A DNA stretch of 64,000 nt from Burkholderiales bacterium (lineage in GTDB: Bacteria; Pseudomonadota; Gammaproteobacteria; Burkholderiales; SG8-41): contig DATAJS010000015.1 of NCBI GenBank assembly GCA_036262035.1, forward strand, positions 186,001 to 250,000, written 5' to 3'. How positions within the stretch are numbered: the stretch's first letter is position 1; each line of letters begins with the position of its first letter. Both the position numbers and the translations under genes were made by a program. Positions 24,776-32,836 of this stretch are shown here, piece by piece. The notes below the pieces were generated by a model. The model was given only the letters and a program-made list of their open reading frames with translations, searched no databases and was not told the DNA's origin.

Positions 24776-24825
24776 AGGTGAAAGGCAAGGGCGTAAAGGG
24801 GGCCGGATCATGCGGACGTGCGTAT

Positions 24826-26190
24826 ATGAAAACACTGGTTGAACAGCTTGCTGCGTATTGGTCTGACGCGCGCTATGAGGCGCTGCCGGCCGAGACCATT
24901 CGGCTCGCGAAGCGCTTTCTCATCGACACGCTCGCGGCGGGGATCGCCGGCGCGCAGACCGATGTGGCGCAGATCGTCGATCGTACGGTGCGCGGGACTC
25001 TGGAGAATGCGTCCGGGTCGGGCGTGCTGTGGGGACGCCGTGACACGCTGCCGGCGCGCGAGGCCGCGCTCGTCAACGGCACCGCGTCGCACGCGCTGGA
25101 GCTCGACGATTTCGGCGGTTGCGGGCATTCGGGCGCGGTCGTGATTCCCGCGGTGCTCGCGATCGCCGGGCGCGTAGGCGTCAGCGGCAAGGACGTGCTG
25201 ACCGCGATCGTCGCGGGGTACGACGTCGCGGCGCGCGTGACCGAAGGCGCGGGCGGCTATCGCTATCACAACGACCTGGGCTGGCATTCGAGCGGCACGT
25301 GCGGCACCTTCGGCGCCGCGGCGGGCGCGGCGAAGCTATTGAAGCTCGACAGCGAGCGTTACGCCGACGCGCTCGGCGTCGCAGGCACGTACACCGGCGG
25401 CATCTGGGCGTTCCTCGCCGACGGCGCGATGACCAAGCGCTTCCATCCGGGCAAGGCCGCCGAGACCGGTTTGTCGGCGGCGCTGCTCGCGAGAGAAGGC
25501 ATAACCGGCCCGCGGCAGGTGCTCGAAGCGAAGTGGGGCGGTTTCTACTCGACCTACGCGCGCGAGATCGCGACGCCGGAGGCGACGCTGAAAGGTCTGG
25601 GCGAAGAGTTCCGCATCGCGCGCTCGGGCATGAAGCCTTATTCGTGCTGCCGCGGCCTGCACGCGACGATCGACGCGCTGTTCGAGATCATGAACGAGAC
25701 GGGGGCGCGCGCGGAGGACATCGAGCGCATGGTCGTGCACGGCAACGCGCAGAACAAGACCCAGTTCGACCGCCCCGAGATCGGAACCCTGCTCGATGCG
25801 CAGTTCAGCTTCCAGTACGTGCTCGCTGTCGGCGCGAACAGCGGGCGCGCGACGCTCGACCAGTTCGTGCCGCCGCGCAACGTCGAGCCGGAAGTACAGA
25901 AACTCATGCGCATCGTCGAAGTCGCCGCCGACCGCGAGCAGCCGCCGGCGACGTACCCGCCGCTCGAAGTGCGCCTGAAAGACGGGCGGACGATCGAGCG
26001 CCATGTGAAGTACGCCAAAGGCGCGCCGGAGAATCCGTTGAGCGACGACGAGCTCGCGCGGAAAGTGGTGTCGCAGGTGGAGCCGGTGCTGGGCGCCGCG
26101 CAGTGCAAGGCGCTCGTCGAGTGTGTCGCATCGCTAGAAGACGTGCGAAATGCGACAGAGTTGTTGAAACTCTTGTCAGCGCGGGGTTAA
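24826..26190 (+). CDS. MmgE/PrpD-family protein (second copy)
   Basis: A 454-residue protein, the same length as the copy at 20,914 but clearly diverged. It shows ALVNGTASHALELDDFGG (about residues 81-98), GWHSSGTCGTFGAAAGAAKLL, KRFHPGKAAETGL and a C-terminal GAPENPLSDDEL. The start at 24,826 (MKTLVEQLAAYW) aligns with the family N-terminus; an in-frame ATG at 24,778 would add 16 residues read from repeat DNA and is rejected. It is probably a dehydratase, hydratase or decarboxylase for a carboxylic acid of the same catabolic route. A REP-like inverted repeat follows its stop. Confidence 0.88.
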   Translation: MKTLVEQLAAYWSDARYEALPAETIRLAKRFLIDTLAAGIAGAQTDVAQIVDRTVRGTLENASGSGVLWGRRDTLPAREAALVNGTASHALELDDFGGCGHSGAVVIPAVLAIAGRVGVSGKDVLTAIVAGYDVAARVTEGAGGYRYHNDLGWHSSGTCGTFGAAAGAAKLLKLDSERYADALGVAGTYTGGIWAFLADGAMTKRFHPGKAAETGLSAALLAREGITGPRQVLEAKWGGFYSTYAREIATPEATLKGLGEEFRIARSGMKPYSCCRGLHATIDALFEIMNETGARAEDIERMVVHGNAQNKTQFDRPEIGTLLDAQFSFQYVLAVGANSGRATLDQFVPPRNVEPEVQKLMRIVEVAADREQPPATYPPLEVRLKDGRTIERHVKYAKGAPENPLSDDELARKVVSQVEPVLGAAQCKALVECVASLEDVRNATELLKLLSARG

Positions 26191-26269
26191 AACGGCGCGG
26201 TGCGCCTGCGCGCACCCTACGAAACGAGACGAATGCAACGTAGGGTGCGTGGTAACGCACCGCGCCGTT
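26191..26269. repeat. REP-like inverted repeat (CGTAGGGTGCG type) between convergent genes
   Basis: AACGGCGCGGTGCG (26191-26204) and CGCACCGCGCCGTT (26256-26269) are exact inverted copies. Inside them CGCACCCTACG faces CGTAGGGTGCG. The right arm reaches the stop codon of the minus-strand jelly-roll gene. It may also terminate transcription from both sides. Confidence 0.7.
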
Positions 26270-26919
26270 CAACGGAAGAACTCGACCCTCGCCTCGCGGA
26301 ACCACAGGAAGTTCGCCGGCGCCGCCGAGATCGGCCCGTTGATCGCAAACACCGCGATCTCGAACGTGTCGCCGGGCGACACGACGCTGTCGCCGAGCAC
26401 GATGCGATTGGGCATGTTGAAGCCCTGGATCGCGGCCGGGCTCGGCCGGCCCGAGGCGCGCGGCATCACGCCGTTCACCCAGATTTCGGCGTAGTCGTCG
26501 ACGGTCACGTGCAGCACCGTCTTCGCACCGGCGGTGTCGAAGCCCGCGGCGTTCTGCGGGATCGTCAAGGTCGTGCGAAACCAGAAGAACGACACCATGC
26601 CGCCGCCGCGCTTGCCGCCGAGATCGGTCGGCGGCACGCGTTCCCAGTCCGAGTCGTCGAAGCCGACCAGCTCGGCATGGGGCTCGACGTCGTAAGTCGT
26701 CTTGAACTCGGGCCGCGAGTCGCTGAGCGCGGGACACTCGGCAAGCTTCGCTTCCTTCGCGCGCCACACCGCGCCGAATGCCGCCGACCCTGCGTCGGTC
26801 ATCAGGTCGACGACGTGCACCGGCGGGATCAGCGGCGCGATGGGCGGCTGCGGCTGCAGCACCGGCGGGATCGCCGGCGGTATCGATTTCGTGGGCCGGA
26901 CATACTTGCCTGGAGGCAT
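26269..26919 (-). CDS. Stand-alone galactose-binding-like jelly-roll protein (N-terminal module of SMP-30-type gluconolactonases)
   Basis: A 216-residue protein without a signal peptide. After a Pro-rich start it has VVDLMTDAGSAAFGAVWR, DDSDWERVPP (typical entry of a beta-galactosidase-type sugar-binding domain), FFWFRTTLTIP, VDDYAEIWVNGVMPR, GFNMPNRIVLGDSV and AVFAINGPIS, ending at WFREARVEFFR. The same string of motifs, from memory, forms the N-terminal domain of a group of SMP-30/gluconolactonase proteins, where a six-bladed propeller with the metal-bound lactonase site follows. The propeller is missing here: the gene stops at 26,269 in a REP-like repeat. It is either a truncated gene or a domain used alone for ligand binding. 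Confidence 0.65.
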   Translation of the reverse strand: MPPGKYVRPTKSIPPAIPPVLQPQPPIAPLIPPVHVVDLMTDAGSAAFGAVWRAKEAKLAECPALSDSRPEFKTTYDVEPHAELVGFDDSDWERVPPTDLGGKRGGGMVSFFWFRTTLTIPQNAAGFDTAGAKTVLHVTVDDYAEIWVNGVMPRASGRPSPAAIQGFNMPNRIVLGDSVVSPGDTFEIAVFAINGPISAAPANFLWFREARVEFFR

Positions 26920-26943
26920 CTGCGCGTCCTTTCACTTCGACGT

Positions 26944-27894
26944 TCAGGGATGGTCGGCGGGCGTGATCTCGGCGCCGACGCGCTCGACGATGAGCTGGTA
27001 ATGCTCCGGCCGCCGGTGCGCGGCGAAGTCGAAGGTCGTGCGCTTCAGGTCCGCCGCGAGATCGAGGTCGGCGTTGACGCAGATCACTTCGTCCTCCTCG
27101 CTCGCGGTCTTCGCGACGATCTCACCGTGCGGCGACACGATCACCGAATGCCCGAACATGCGGTAACCGTCCTCTGCGCCGCACTTCGCGGTCTCGACCA
27201 GCCAGATCGCGTTCTGGTAAGCCATCGCCTGCGCGGTGATGAGGTGATGGTGCACGCGCAGGCTCGGCGGCTCGTCGTAGGCGAGGTTCTCGGTCGGAGT
27301 GTTGAACCCGAGCGCGACGATCTCCGCGCCCTGCAGCGCGAGCGTGCGGAACGCCTCGGGCCAGCGCCGGTCGTTGCAGATCAGCATGCCCGCGATCGTG
27401 TCCAGATAGCGCCACACGCGAAACCCGAGATCGCCGACCTCGAAGTACTTCTTCTCGAGGTGCTGGAAAGGCGCCTCACGCTTGTGGTCGGCGTGGCCGG
27501 GCAGGTGGATCTTGCGGTACTTGCCGATCAGCGTTCCGTCGGGAGCGACGAGGATCGCGGTGTTGAAGCGGTGGACGCGGCCTTCCTGCCCGGTGAGCTC
27601 CGCGTAGCCGATGTAGAAGCCGATGCCGAGCCGCTTCGCTTCGTCGAACAGCGGCTGCGTCTCGGCCGAAGGCATCCGCGACTCGAAGAAGCGCCGGTCG
27701 ACCTCGGCCGGGTCGTCGTACCACCAGCGCGGGAAGAAGGTCGTGAACGCGAGCTCCGGGAAGACGACGAACCGCGCGCCCATCGCGTGCGCTTCGCGCA
27801 GCAGCGCGACGAGCCGCTTCGTCGCCGAAGCGCGGGTGTCGGACAGATGCAGCGGCCCGAGCTGCGCCGCGGCGATGCGGAGATGGCGTGCCAT
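26944..27894 (-). CDS. N-carbamoyl-D-amino-acid amidohydrolase-like nitrilase-superfamily enzyme
   Basis: A 316-residue nitrilase-superfamily protein with the triad Glu47 (FPELAF), Lys128 (KYRKIHLPG) and Cys173 (LICNDRRWPE). The string CNDRRWPE and the region GFNTPTENLAYDEP match N-carbamoyl-D-amino-acid hydrolases (DCase, about 304 residues; catalytic Glu47, Lys127, Cys172), which convert N-carbamoyl amino acids to amino acid, CO2 and ammonia. It acts in the cytoplasm. It sits one base upstream of the stop of, and in the same direction as, the amidohydrolase at 27,896-29,125. This pairing is typical of hydantoin-like or pyrimidine-like ring degradation: ring opening, then decarbamoylation. 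Confidence 0.88.
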   Translation of the reverse strand: MARHLRIAAAQLGPLHLSDTRASATKRLVALLREAHAMGARFVVFPELAFTTFFPRWWYDDPAEVDRRFFESRMPSAETQPLFDEAKRLGIGFYIGYAELTGQEGRVHRFNTAILVAPDGTLIGKYRKIHLPGHADHKREAPFQHLEKKYFEVGDLGFRVWRYLDTIAGMLICNDRRWPEAFRTLALQGAEIVALGFNTPTENLAYDEPPSLRVHHHLITAQAMAYQNAIWLVETAKCGAEDGYRMFGHSVIVSPHGEIVAKTASEEDEVICVNADLDLAADLKRTTFDFAAHRRPEHYQLIVERVGAEITPADHP

Positions 27895-27895
27895 G

Positions 27896-29125
27896 TCAGC
27901 GCGGCCTGTCGAGGGTCGGCAGCTCGCGCCTGAAGAGCCGGCGCCCGCGCTTGAATGCTGTCAGAGGCAGCGCGCATTTCGCGATGACGTCGGACGCGCG
28001 CTCCTCGCCCCAGACGACGAGGTCCGCGGCGTTGCCGACCTCGATGCCGTAATCGGGAACGCGCATGAGCTTCGCCGCGCGGCCGGTGATCATCTCGAAG
28101 CACACCGCGAGGTCGCGGTCGCCGTAGCGCTGCACCACGTTGGCGTAGAGGTTGGCGATGCGGGTGAGGGAACAGTCGCCGTACGGCGTGAACGCGTTGA
28201 GCACGTTGTTGGTCGCGATCGTGCAGTTCGCGCCGCTCTCGATCAGGGTGTTGGCGTCGGTGACGCCTCGCATCACCGTGTGCTCCATGTGGCGTCCCGC
28301 GTTGAAGAGGTCGGTCGCCGGCAGTACCGCCAGCGACACGCCCGACTGCGCGAGGCGCTTGCCGACGGCTTTCTGCTGCGCGACCGGCAGGCACGAATAC
28401 TTCGAGCCGTGCCCGAACGCGACGCGCCCCTGCCAGCCGATGCGGTCGGTGATCTCGCAGACCTGCGGATAATCCAGGTCCTCGATTTCGTACCCGCCGT
28501 CGAGGTGGAAGTCGACGTCGATATCGTACTGTCGCGCGAGCTCGAACACCCGCCGGATCTGGCCGGGGCCGTCCTTGTCGTAGCGGATGCCGCCGCCGAT
28601 CACCGGCGCGCCGCGTTTGACGCACGACACCAGGTTGTCGTCCGCGCCCGCGACGCCGGTCCAGCCTTCCTGGAGGAACACGCACGGCTGGATGTCCATC
28701 CCCCACGCGTAGTCCTTGCGAAGCTGCTCGACCACCTCGTAGCCGATCAGCCCGACGTTCGGATCGACTTCGACCTGGGTGCGCATGTGGGTGACGCCGT
28801 GCAGCAGGCACTGCTCGATCGTCGCGGACGCGCGGGCATAGGTGTCCTCGACCGTGAAGGTGTGCTTGATCGAGGAGGTGCGCTCCATGTGGTTGCGCTT
28901 CATCCGGTCGCCTTCGTACGGGACGCGATCGACGCTCATCGCCTTGTCGAGATGGAAATGGCTTTCGACGAGACCCGGCGAGACGAGCTTGCCTGTCGCA
29001 TCGTGCTCGGGACCTTCGGCTTTCAGCTTCGGCTCGAGCGCGGCGATGCGTCCGTCGCTGATGCCGATGTCGACCGTCGCGCCGCCCGCGAGCTTCGCGT
29101 TACGGATGATGAGATCGAGCGCCAT
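27896..29125 (-). CDS. Cytosine deaminase-like amidohydrolase
   Basis: A 409-residue amidohydrolase-superfamily protein. The start at 29,125 (MALDLIIRNAKL) follows GGAGGACAACC. The metal motif is SHFHLDKA (His-x-His about residue 63), the HxDK form of the CodA/AtzC-like group. Further elements are VDVDFHLDGGYE (about 200), AFGHGSKY (about 233) and ATNNVLNAFTPYGDCS (about 294-309), matching the D-N-V--P-G of cytosine deaminases. In CodA the third His is followed by a catalytic Glu (H-C-D-E); here the string is H-L-D-G, so substrate or mechanism differs. Probable action: hydrolysis of an exocyclic amine or ring amide whose product goes to the carbamoylase next door. Confidence 0.82.
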   Translation of the reverse strand: MALDLIIRNAKLAGGATVDIGISDGRIAALEPKLKAEGPEHDATGKLVSPGLVESHFHLDKAMSVDRVPYEGDRMKRNHMERTSSIKHTFTVEDTYARASATIEQCLLHGVTHMRTQVEVDPNVGLIGYEVVEQLRKDYAWGMDIQPCVFLQEGWTGVAGADDNLVSCVKRGAPVIGGGIRYDKDGPGQIRRVFELARQYDIDVDFHLDGGYEIEDLDYPQVCEITDRIGWQGRVAFGHGSKYSCLPVAQQKAVGKRLAQSGVSLAVLPATDLFNAGRHMEHTVMRGVTDANTLIESGANCTIATNNVLNAFTPYGDCSLTRIANLYANVVQRYGDRDLAVCFEMITGRAAKLMRVPDYGIEVGNAADLVVWGEERASDVIAKCALPLTAFKRGRRLFRRELPTLDRPR

Positions 29126-29470
29126 GCGTGGTTGTCCTCCCCGGCGATCACGCGATGCTATCACCCGCCTGACATACCATCGGACGTCTCGTTGCGGTGA
29201 ATCGCGTCAGGCCAAGCCTTGCCTGCTGCACCGCCGCAACGTTTGATGAGCTTTCGACGATAGGGACCGCGATGAACTTCAGCCGTCATTCCCGCGAAGG
29301 CGGGAATCCATTTTTGAGCCTTTGAAAGTCAAGATGGATCCCGGATCGCGTCGGTTCCGACGCGTCCGGGATGACGAGCTCGGTCAGCCCGCACGCGGCC
29401 TCGCTTGACGCTCCCGAGAAGGCTGCGCTTAACTGTGCACGCCAGGCATACACCACCGGGGAGTCACAAG
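29126..29470. other. 345-bp intergenic region between divergent genes
   Basis: Apart from the palindromic element at 29,284-29,376 I see no gene. It must contain the promoters of the minus-strand amidohydrolase/carbamoylase pair and of the plus-strand Bug gene. No convincing -35/-10 pair was recognised. Confidence 0.5.
29284..29376. repeat. 93-bp palindromic element with CGTCAT...ATGACG ends
   Basis: The left half (CGTCATTCCCGCGAAGGCGG, then AATCCATTTTTGA) and right half (TCAAGATGGATCCCGGATCG ... CGTCCGGGATGACG) are inverted relatives around a short centre. Each half is itself a hairpin. The same family is present at 560, 17,820, 30,459 and 34,454. It is non-autonomous and MITE-like in form. 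Confidence 0.75.
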
Positions 29471-30454
29471 ATGCGGCCAGTCACCGCGCGCGTGCGTCTG
29501 TCAGCTCCGTTGTTGCTCGCCCTTTGCGCCTCGTCCGCGCTCGCGCAGACGGGCGCGTATCCCAGCAAACCCATCCGCATGGTCGTGCCGTTCCCGCCGG
29601 GCGGTGCGGTCGACGCGATCGGGCGCATCGTCGGGCAGAAGCTCTCCGACGACTTCGGCCGTCCCGTGGTCATCGACAACCGCGGCGGCGCCGCGGGCGC
29701 GGTCGGCTCCGAGCTCGCGGCGCACGCCGCGCCCGACGGCTACACGCTGCTCGTCGGGTCGACGAGCACGATCTCGATCAATCCGGCGCTGAATTCGAAG
29801 CTCAACTACAGCCCGCACCGCGACTTCGTGCCGGTGAGCGTCGTCGGCTACGTGCCGCACGTGCTCGTGGTGAGCGTCGGCGTGCCGGCGAGCACCGTGA
29901 AGGACTTCATCGCGTACGCGAAGTCGCAGAAGCAGGGTCTCAACTACGGCTCGGTCGGCACCGGATCGCCGCACCATCTCGCCGGCGAGATCTTCAAAGG
30001 CATGGCCGGCGTGAACATGACGCACGTGCCTTACACCGGCAGCGGTCCCGCGCTGATCGGCGTGATGGGCGGACAGGTGCAGTTCCTCTCGGTCGACCTG
30101 CCGGCGGTCGTCGGCCAGCTCGGCAGCGGCAAGCTGAAGGCGCTCGGGCTCGCCGCGGCCAAGCGCGATCCGCTGCTGCCCGACCTGCCGACGGTGAGCG
30201 AATCGGGACTGCCGGGCTTCGAGATCTCGGGCTGGTACGGCATCTTCGCGCCGTCGAAAACGCCGGGGGCGATCGTGCACAAGCTCTCGGCCCAGATCGA
30301 GAAGATGCTCAAGGCGCAGGACGTGCGCGCGAGCCTCGCCAAGATCGGGGTCAACGTCCTCGGCGGCAGCGAGAAGGATGCCGCCGCCTACATCAAGCGC
30401 GAAGACGCGAAGTGGTCGAAGGCCATCCGCGATTCGGGCACCAAGATCGAGTGA
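29471..30454 (+). CDS. Bug-family substrate-binding protein
   Basis: A 327-residue receptor. The start at 29,471 is the latest ATG that keeps a complete signal peptide (basic MRPVTARVR, hydrophobic LSAPLLLALCASSALAQ). The mature part begins YPSKPIRMVVPFPPGGAVDA and contains VIDNRGGAAGAVGSE, APDGYTLLVG, GVNMTHVPYTGSGPALIG and LPTVSESGLPGFEISG. It precedes the Rieske oxygenase and D-hydroxyacid dehydrogenase genes, with only a dispersed repeat in between, so it may import their substrate. Confidence 0.93.
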   Translation: MRPVTARVRLSAPLLLALCASSALAQTGAYPSKPIRMVVPFPPGGAVDAIGRIVGQKLSDDFGRPVVIDNRGGAAGAVGSELAAHAAPDGYTLLVGSTSTISINPALNSKLNYSPHRDFVPVSVVGYVPHVLVVSVGVPASTVKDFIAYAKSQKQGLNYGSVGTGSPHHLAGEIFKGMAGVNMTHVPYTGSGPALIGVMGGQVQFLSVDLPAVVGQLGSGKLKALGLAAAKRDPLLPDLPTVSESGLPGFEISGWYGIFAPSKTPGAIVHKLSAQIEKMLKAQDVRASLAKIGVNVLGGSEKDAAAYIKREDAKWSKAIRDSGTKIE

Positions 30455-30458
30455 TTTG

Positions 30459-30557
30459 TTTGAAAATGGATTCCCGATAGCTTCCGCTGCCGCGGGCCGG
30501 GAATGGCGCCTCATCCGTCATCCCCGCGCAGGCGGGGATCCATTTTGACTTTCAAAG
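30459..30557. repeat. Palindromic dispersed element in front of the Rieske gene
   Basis: Ends TTTGAAAATGGATTCCCG and CGGGGATCCATTTTGACTTTCAAA are inverted relatives. The internal hairpins are GATTCCCG...CGGGAATGG and CCCCGCGCAGGCGGGG. The element ends eight bases before the ATG at 30,565, so it carries or replaces the 5' leader of that gene. Confidence 0.7.
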
Positions 30558-30564
30558 AGCCTCA

Positions 30565-31737
30565 ATGACTCCCGACATCTTCTCCCCCGCGACCTACGCC
30601 GCGAACCGCAGGCCCCTGGACCAGGCGTCGCCGCTGCCGTGGTGGTGCTACGTCTCGCCGGAGTGGTATCAGCGCGAGATCGAGGCGATCTTCCGCGGCC
30701 CCGACAGCGAGTGGCTGTGCGTCGGCCGCGTCGACCAGGTGCCGAATCCCGGCGACTTCTACACGATCCCGCTGCTCGGCCAGCCGCTGATCATTTCCCG
30801 CGACCAGAGCGGCAAGGTCAACGTGCTCTCGGCGATCTGCCGCCATCGCGGCGCGGTCATCACCGAAGGCGAAGGCCGCTGCCGCCAGTTCATGTGCCCC
30901 TATCACAACTGGACGTATGCGCTCGACGGCGCGCTCGTCAACACACCGGGGCTGCCGCCGCCGATGGACGCGAGCGTAGGCTTCGACAAATCGCATTACC
31001 ACCTGACGCGCATCACCACCGATTTCTGGGCGGGCTTCATCTTCGTCACGTTCAACCCGGATCCGAAACCGCTGGCGGAATCGCTGGGGACATTGCCGGC
31101 GTTCCTCGCGAACTATCGGCTCGAGGAGATGCAGTTCACGCATCGCGACATCTACGAAGTCGAGTGCAACTGGAAGGTCTGGCTCGAGAACGCGTTCGAG
31201 AACTATCACGTGCCGACGATCCATCGCAAGCACATCGACCCGACCCAGCCGCAGAACTGGGAGTTCGAGCAGACCGACGGCCGCTGGGAAGCGATGTACA
31301 GCAAGCGCAGCATCGTGGCCTATCAGGGTCTGCCGCCGCTCGAAGGCCTGAACGAGCGTCAGGCGAACGGCCTGTATCACATCTGGGTCAAGCCGAGCGT
31401 CCAGATCATCATCACGTCGTCGTCGATGAAGTACCGCCAGTACCTGCCCGAAGGGCCCGAGAAGCTGCGGCTCATCGAGAACTGGACCTTCCCGCGCACG
31501 ACGGTCGCGCGGCCCGATTTCCAGGACACCGTGGGCGACGCCTACTACCACAAGTATTCGGAGATCATCCGCGAGGACCTGCGCATCTCGCCCAACGTCC
31601 AGCGCGGGATGCGCTCGCGCGCGTTCGAGCCGGGACGCTATTCGGTCGAAGAGTTCGTCGTCCACAAGATCGCCAACTACGTGCTCGATCGCGTCATCGG
31701 ACCTTCGAGCCCGCTGCGCGCGGTGCAGGTCGCGTAA
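30565..31737 (+). CDS. Rieske [2Fe-2S] aromatic ring-hydroxylating oxygenase, alpha subunit
   Basis: A 390-residue oxygenase. The Rieske cluster is bound by Cys92 and His94 (CRHRG) and Cys111 and His114 (CPYHNW). The mononuclear iron site follows in ENAFENYHVPTIHRKH, with His215 and His220. The third carboxylate ligand is not assigned by eye. It adds oxygen to an aromatic or N-methyl/ether-type substrate and needs a reductase, which is not in the window. It is followed after 14 bases by a D-2-hydroxyacid dehydrogenase. Family members of this size include choline/carnitine-type and phenylpropionate-type oxygenases, so the substrate is open. Confidence 0.9.
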   Translation: MTPDIFSPATYAANRRPLDQASPLPWWCYVSPEWYQREIEAIFRGPDSEWLCVGRVDQVPNPGDFYTIPLLGQPLIISRDQSGKVNVLSAICRHRGAVITEGEGRCRQFMCPYHNWTYALDGALVNTPGLPPPMDASVGFDKSHYHLTRITTDFWAGFIFVTFNPDPKPLAESLGTLPAFLANYRLEEMQFTHRDIYEVECNWKVWLENAFENYHVPTIHRKHIDPTQPQNWEFEQTDGRWEAMYSKRSIVAYQGLPPLEGLNERQANGLYHIWVKPSVQIIITSSSMKYRQYLPEGPEKLRLIENWTFPRTTVARPDFQDTVGDAYYHKYSEIIREDLRISPNVQRGMRSRAFEPGRYSVEEFVVHKIANYVLDRVIGPSSPLRAVQVA

Positions 31738-31751
31738 CAAAGGGAGGAGTC

Positions 31752-32783
31752 ATGCCGGAACAACCGCGCCGCGACCGCCGCGCCTTCAGCGAGTCGCGTC
31801 CGTTCGTCGTGCACATCGAGAACTCGAGCACGCTCATGCCCGTGTTCATCGTGCACGACTACGAATACGAAGCCGCGCTCGCGCGCCACCCCGACGTCGC
31901 GAAAGTGATACGCACCACGTGGGGCGAGGACGCGAAGAGCTACGACGAGGCGGTGCGCGAAGCCGACGCGATGATCAGCTATCGCTTCCCGCGCGACAAC
32001 CTGCGCAGCCGCGCGCCGCACCTGAAGTGGATCCAGGTGCTCGGGGCGGGTGTGGACTACATGCTGCCGCTGGATTGGGTGCCGCAGGACCTCATGCTCA
32101 CCACCAACTTCGGCGCGCACGTGCCGAAGGCTTCGCAGTCGGCGCTGATGGCGATCCTCATGGTGAACGCGCGCATCCCGACCCTCGTCACCAGCCAGCG
32201 CGCGCACGAGTGGAACCGCCTCTTCACGAGCACCGTGGAAGGGAAGACGCTGCTCGTCGTCGGCGTCGGCCACATCGGCGGCGGCGCGGCCGAGAAAGCG
32301 AAGTCGGCCGGCATGCGCGTGCTCGGCATCCGCCGGAGCCGTCAGTCTCATCCCGCATGCGACGAGATGCACGGGCCCGAAGCGCTGCACGAGTTGCTGC
32401 CGCGCGCCGACATCGTGCTCCTCAACACCGCGCTCACGTCGGAGACCAGGTTCCTGATGGGGCGTGAGGAGTTCGACCTGATGAAACCGGGCGCGGGCTT
32501 CATCAACATGTCGCGCGGCGGCCTGGTCGATCCCGAGGCGCTCGAGGCCGCGCTGCGCAGCGGCCATCTGGGCGGCGCGATGATCGACGTGAGCTACCCC
32601 GAACCGCTGCCGGCGGACGCGACGCTCTGGGACGCACCGAACCTCATCATCACCCCGCACGTGCTGTCGGACGACATCCGGCACTACATCCCGCGCACGC
32701 TCGATATCTTCTTCGACAACATCCGGCGATATCTCGCGGGCGACGAGCTGCGCAACGTGGTGGATATCGCGAGGGAGTATTGA
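31752..32783 (+). CDS. D-2-hydroxyacid dehydrogenase (NAD(P)-dependent)
   Basis: A 343-residue protein behind GGGAGGAGT. The Rossmann motif is VVGVGHIGGGAAEKA (about residues 171-185). Catalytic elements are the Arg in NMSRGGLVD, Glu in VSYPEPLPAD and His in ITPHVLS, the standard Arg-Glu-His set of the family (glyoxylate/hydroxypyruvate reductase group). It oxidises a D-2-hydroxyacid or reduces a 2-keto acid. The short distance to the Rieske gene suggests they act on the same compound. Cytoplasmic. Confidence 0.9.
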   Translation: MPEQPRRDRRAFSESRPFVVHIENSSTLMPVFIVHDYEYEAALARHPDVAKVIRTTWGEDAKSYDEAVREADAMISYRFPRDNLRSRAPHLKWIQVLGAGVDYMLPLDWVPQDLMLTTNFGAHVPKASQSALMAILMVNARIPTLVTSQRAHEWNRLFTSTVEGKTLLVVGVGHIGGGAAEKAKSAGMRVLGIRRSRQSHPACDEMHGPEALHELLPRADIVLLNTALTSETRFLMGREEFDLMKPGAGFINMSRGGLVDPEALEAALRSGHLGGAMIDVSYPEPLPADATLWDAPNLIITPHVLSDDIRHYIPRTLDIFFDNIRRYLAGDELRNVVDIAREY

Positions 32784-32790
32784 AAAAAAA

Positions 32791-32830
32791 CTCTCCCTCC
32801 CCCTCAGGGGGAGGGCCGGGATGGGGGTGG
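32791..32830. repeat. CTCTCCCTCCCCCTCAGGGG-type dispersed repeat
   Basis: A C-rich half faces a G-rich half (CCCTCCCCCTC / GGGGGAGGG), followed by CCGGGATGGGGGTGG. This is a well-known intergenic repeat type in proteobacterial genomes. It occupies the gap between the dehydrogenase stop and the Bug start. Confidence 0.65.
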
Positions 32831-32836
32831 TTTCTA

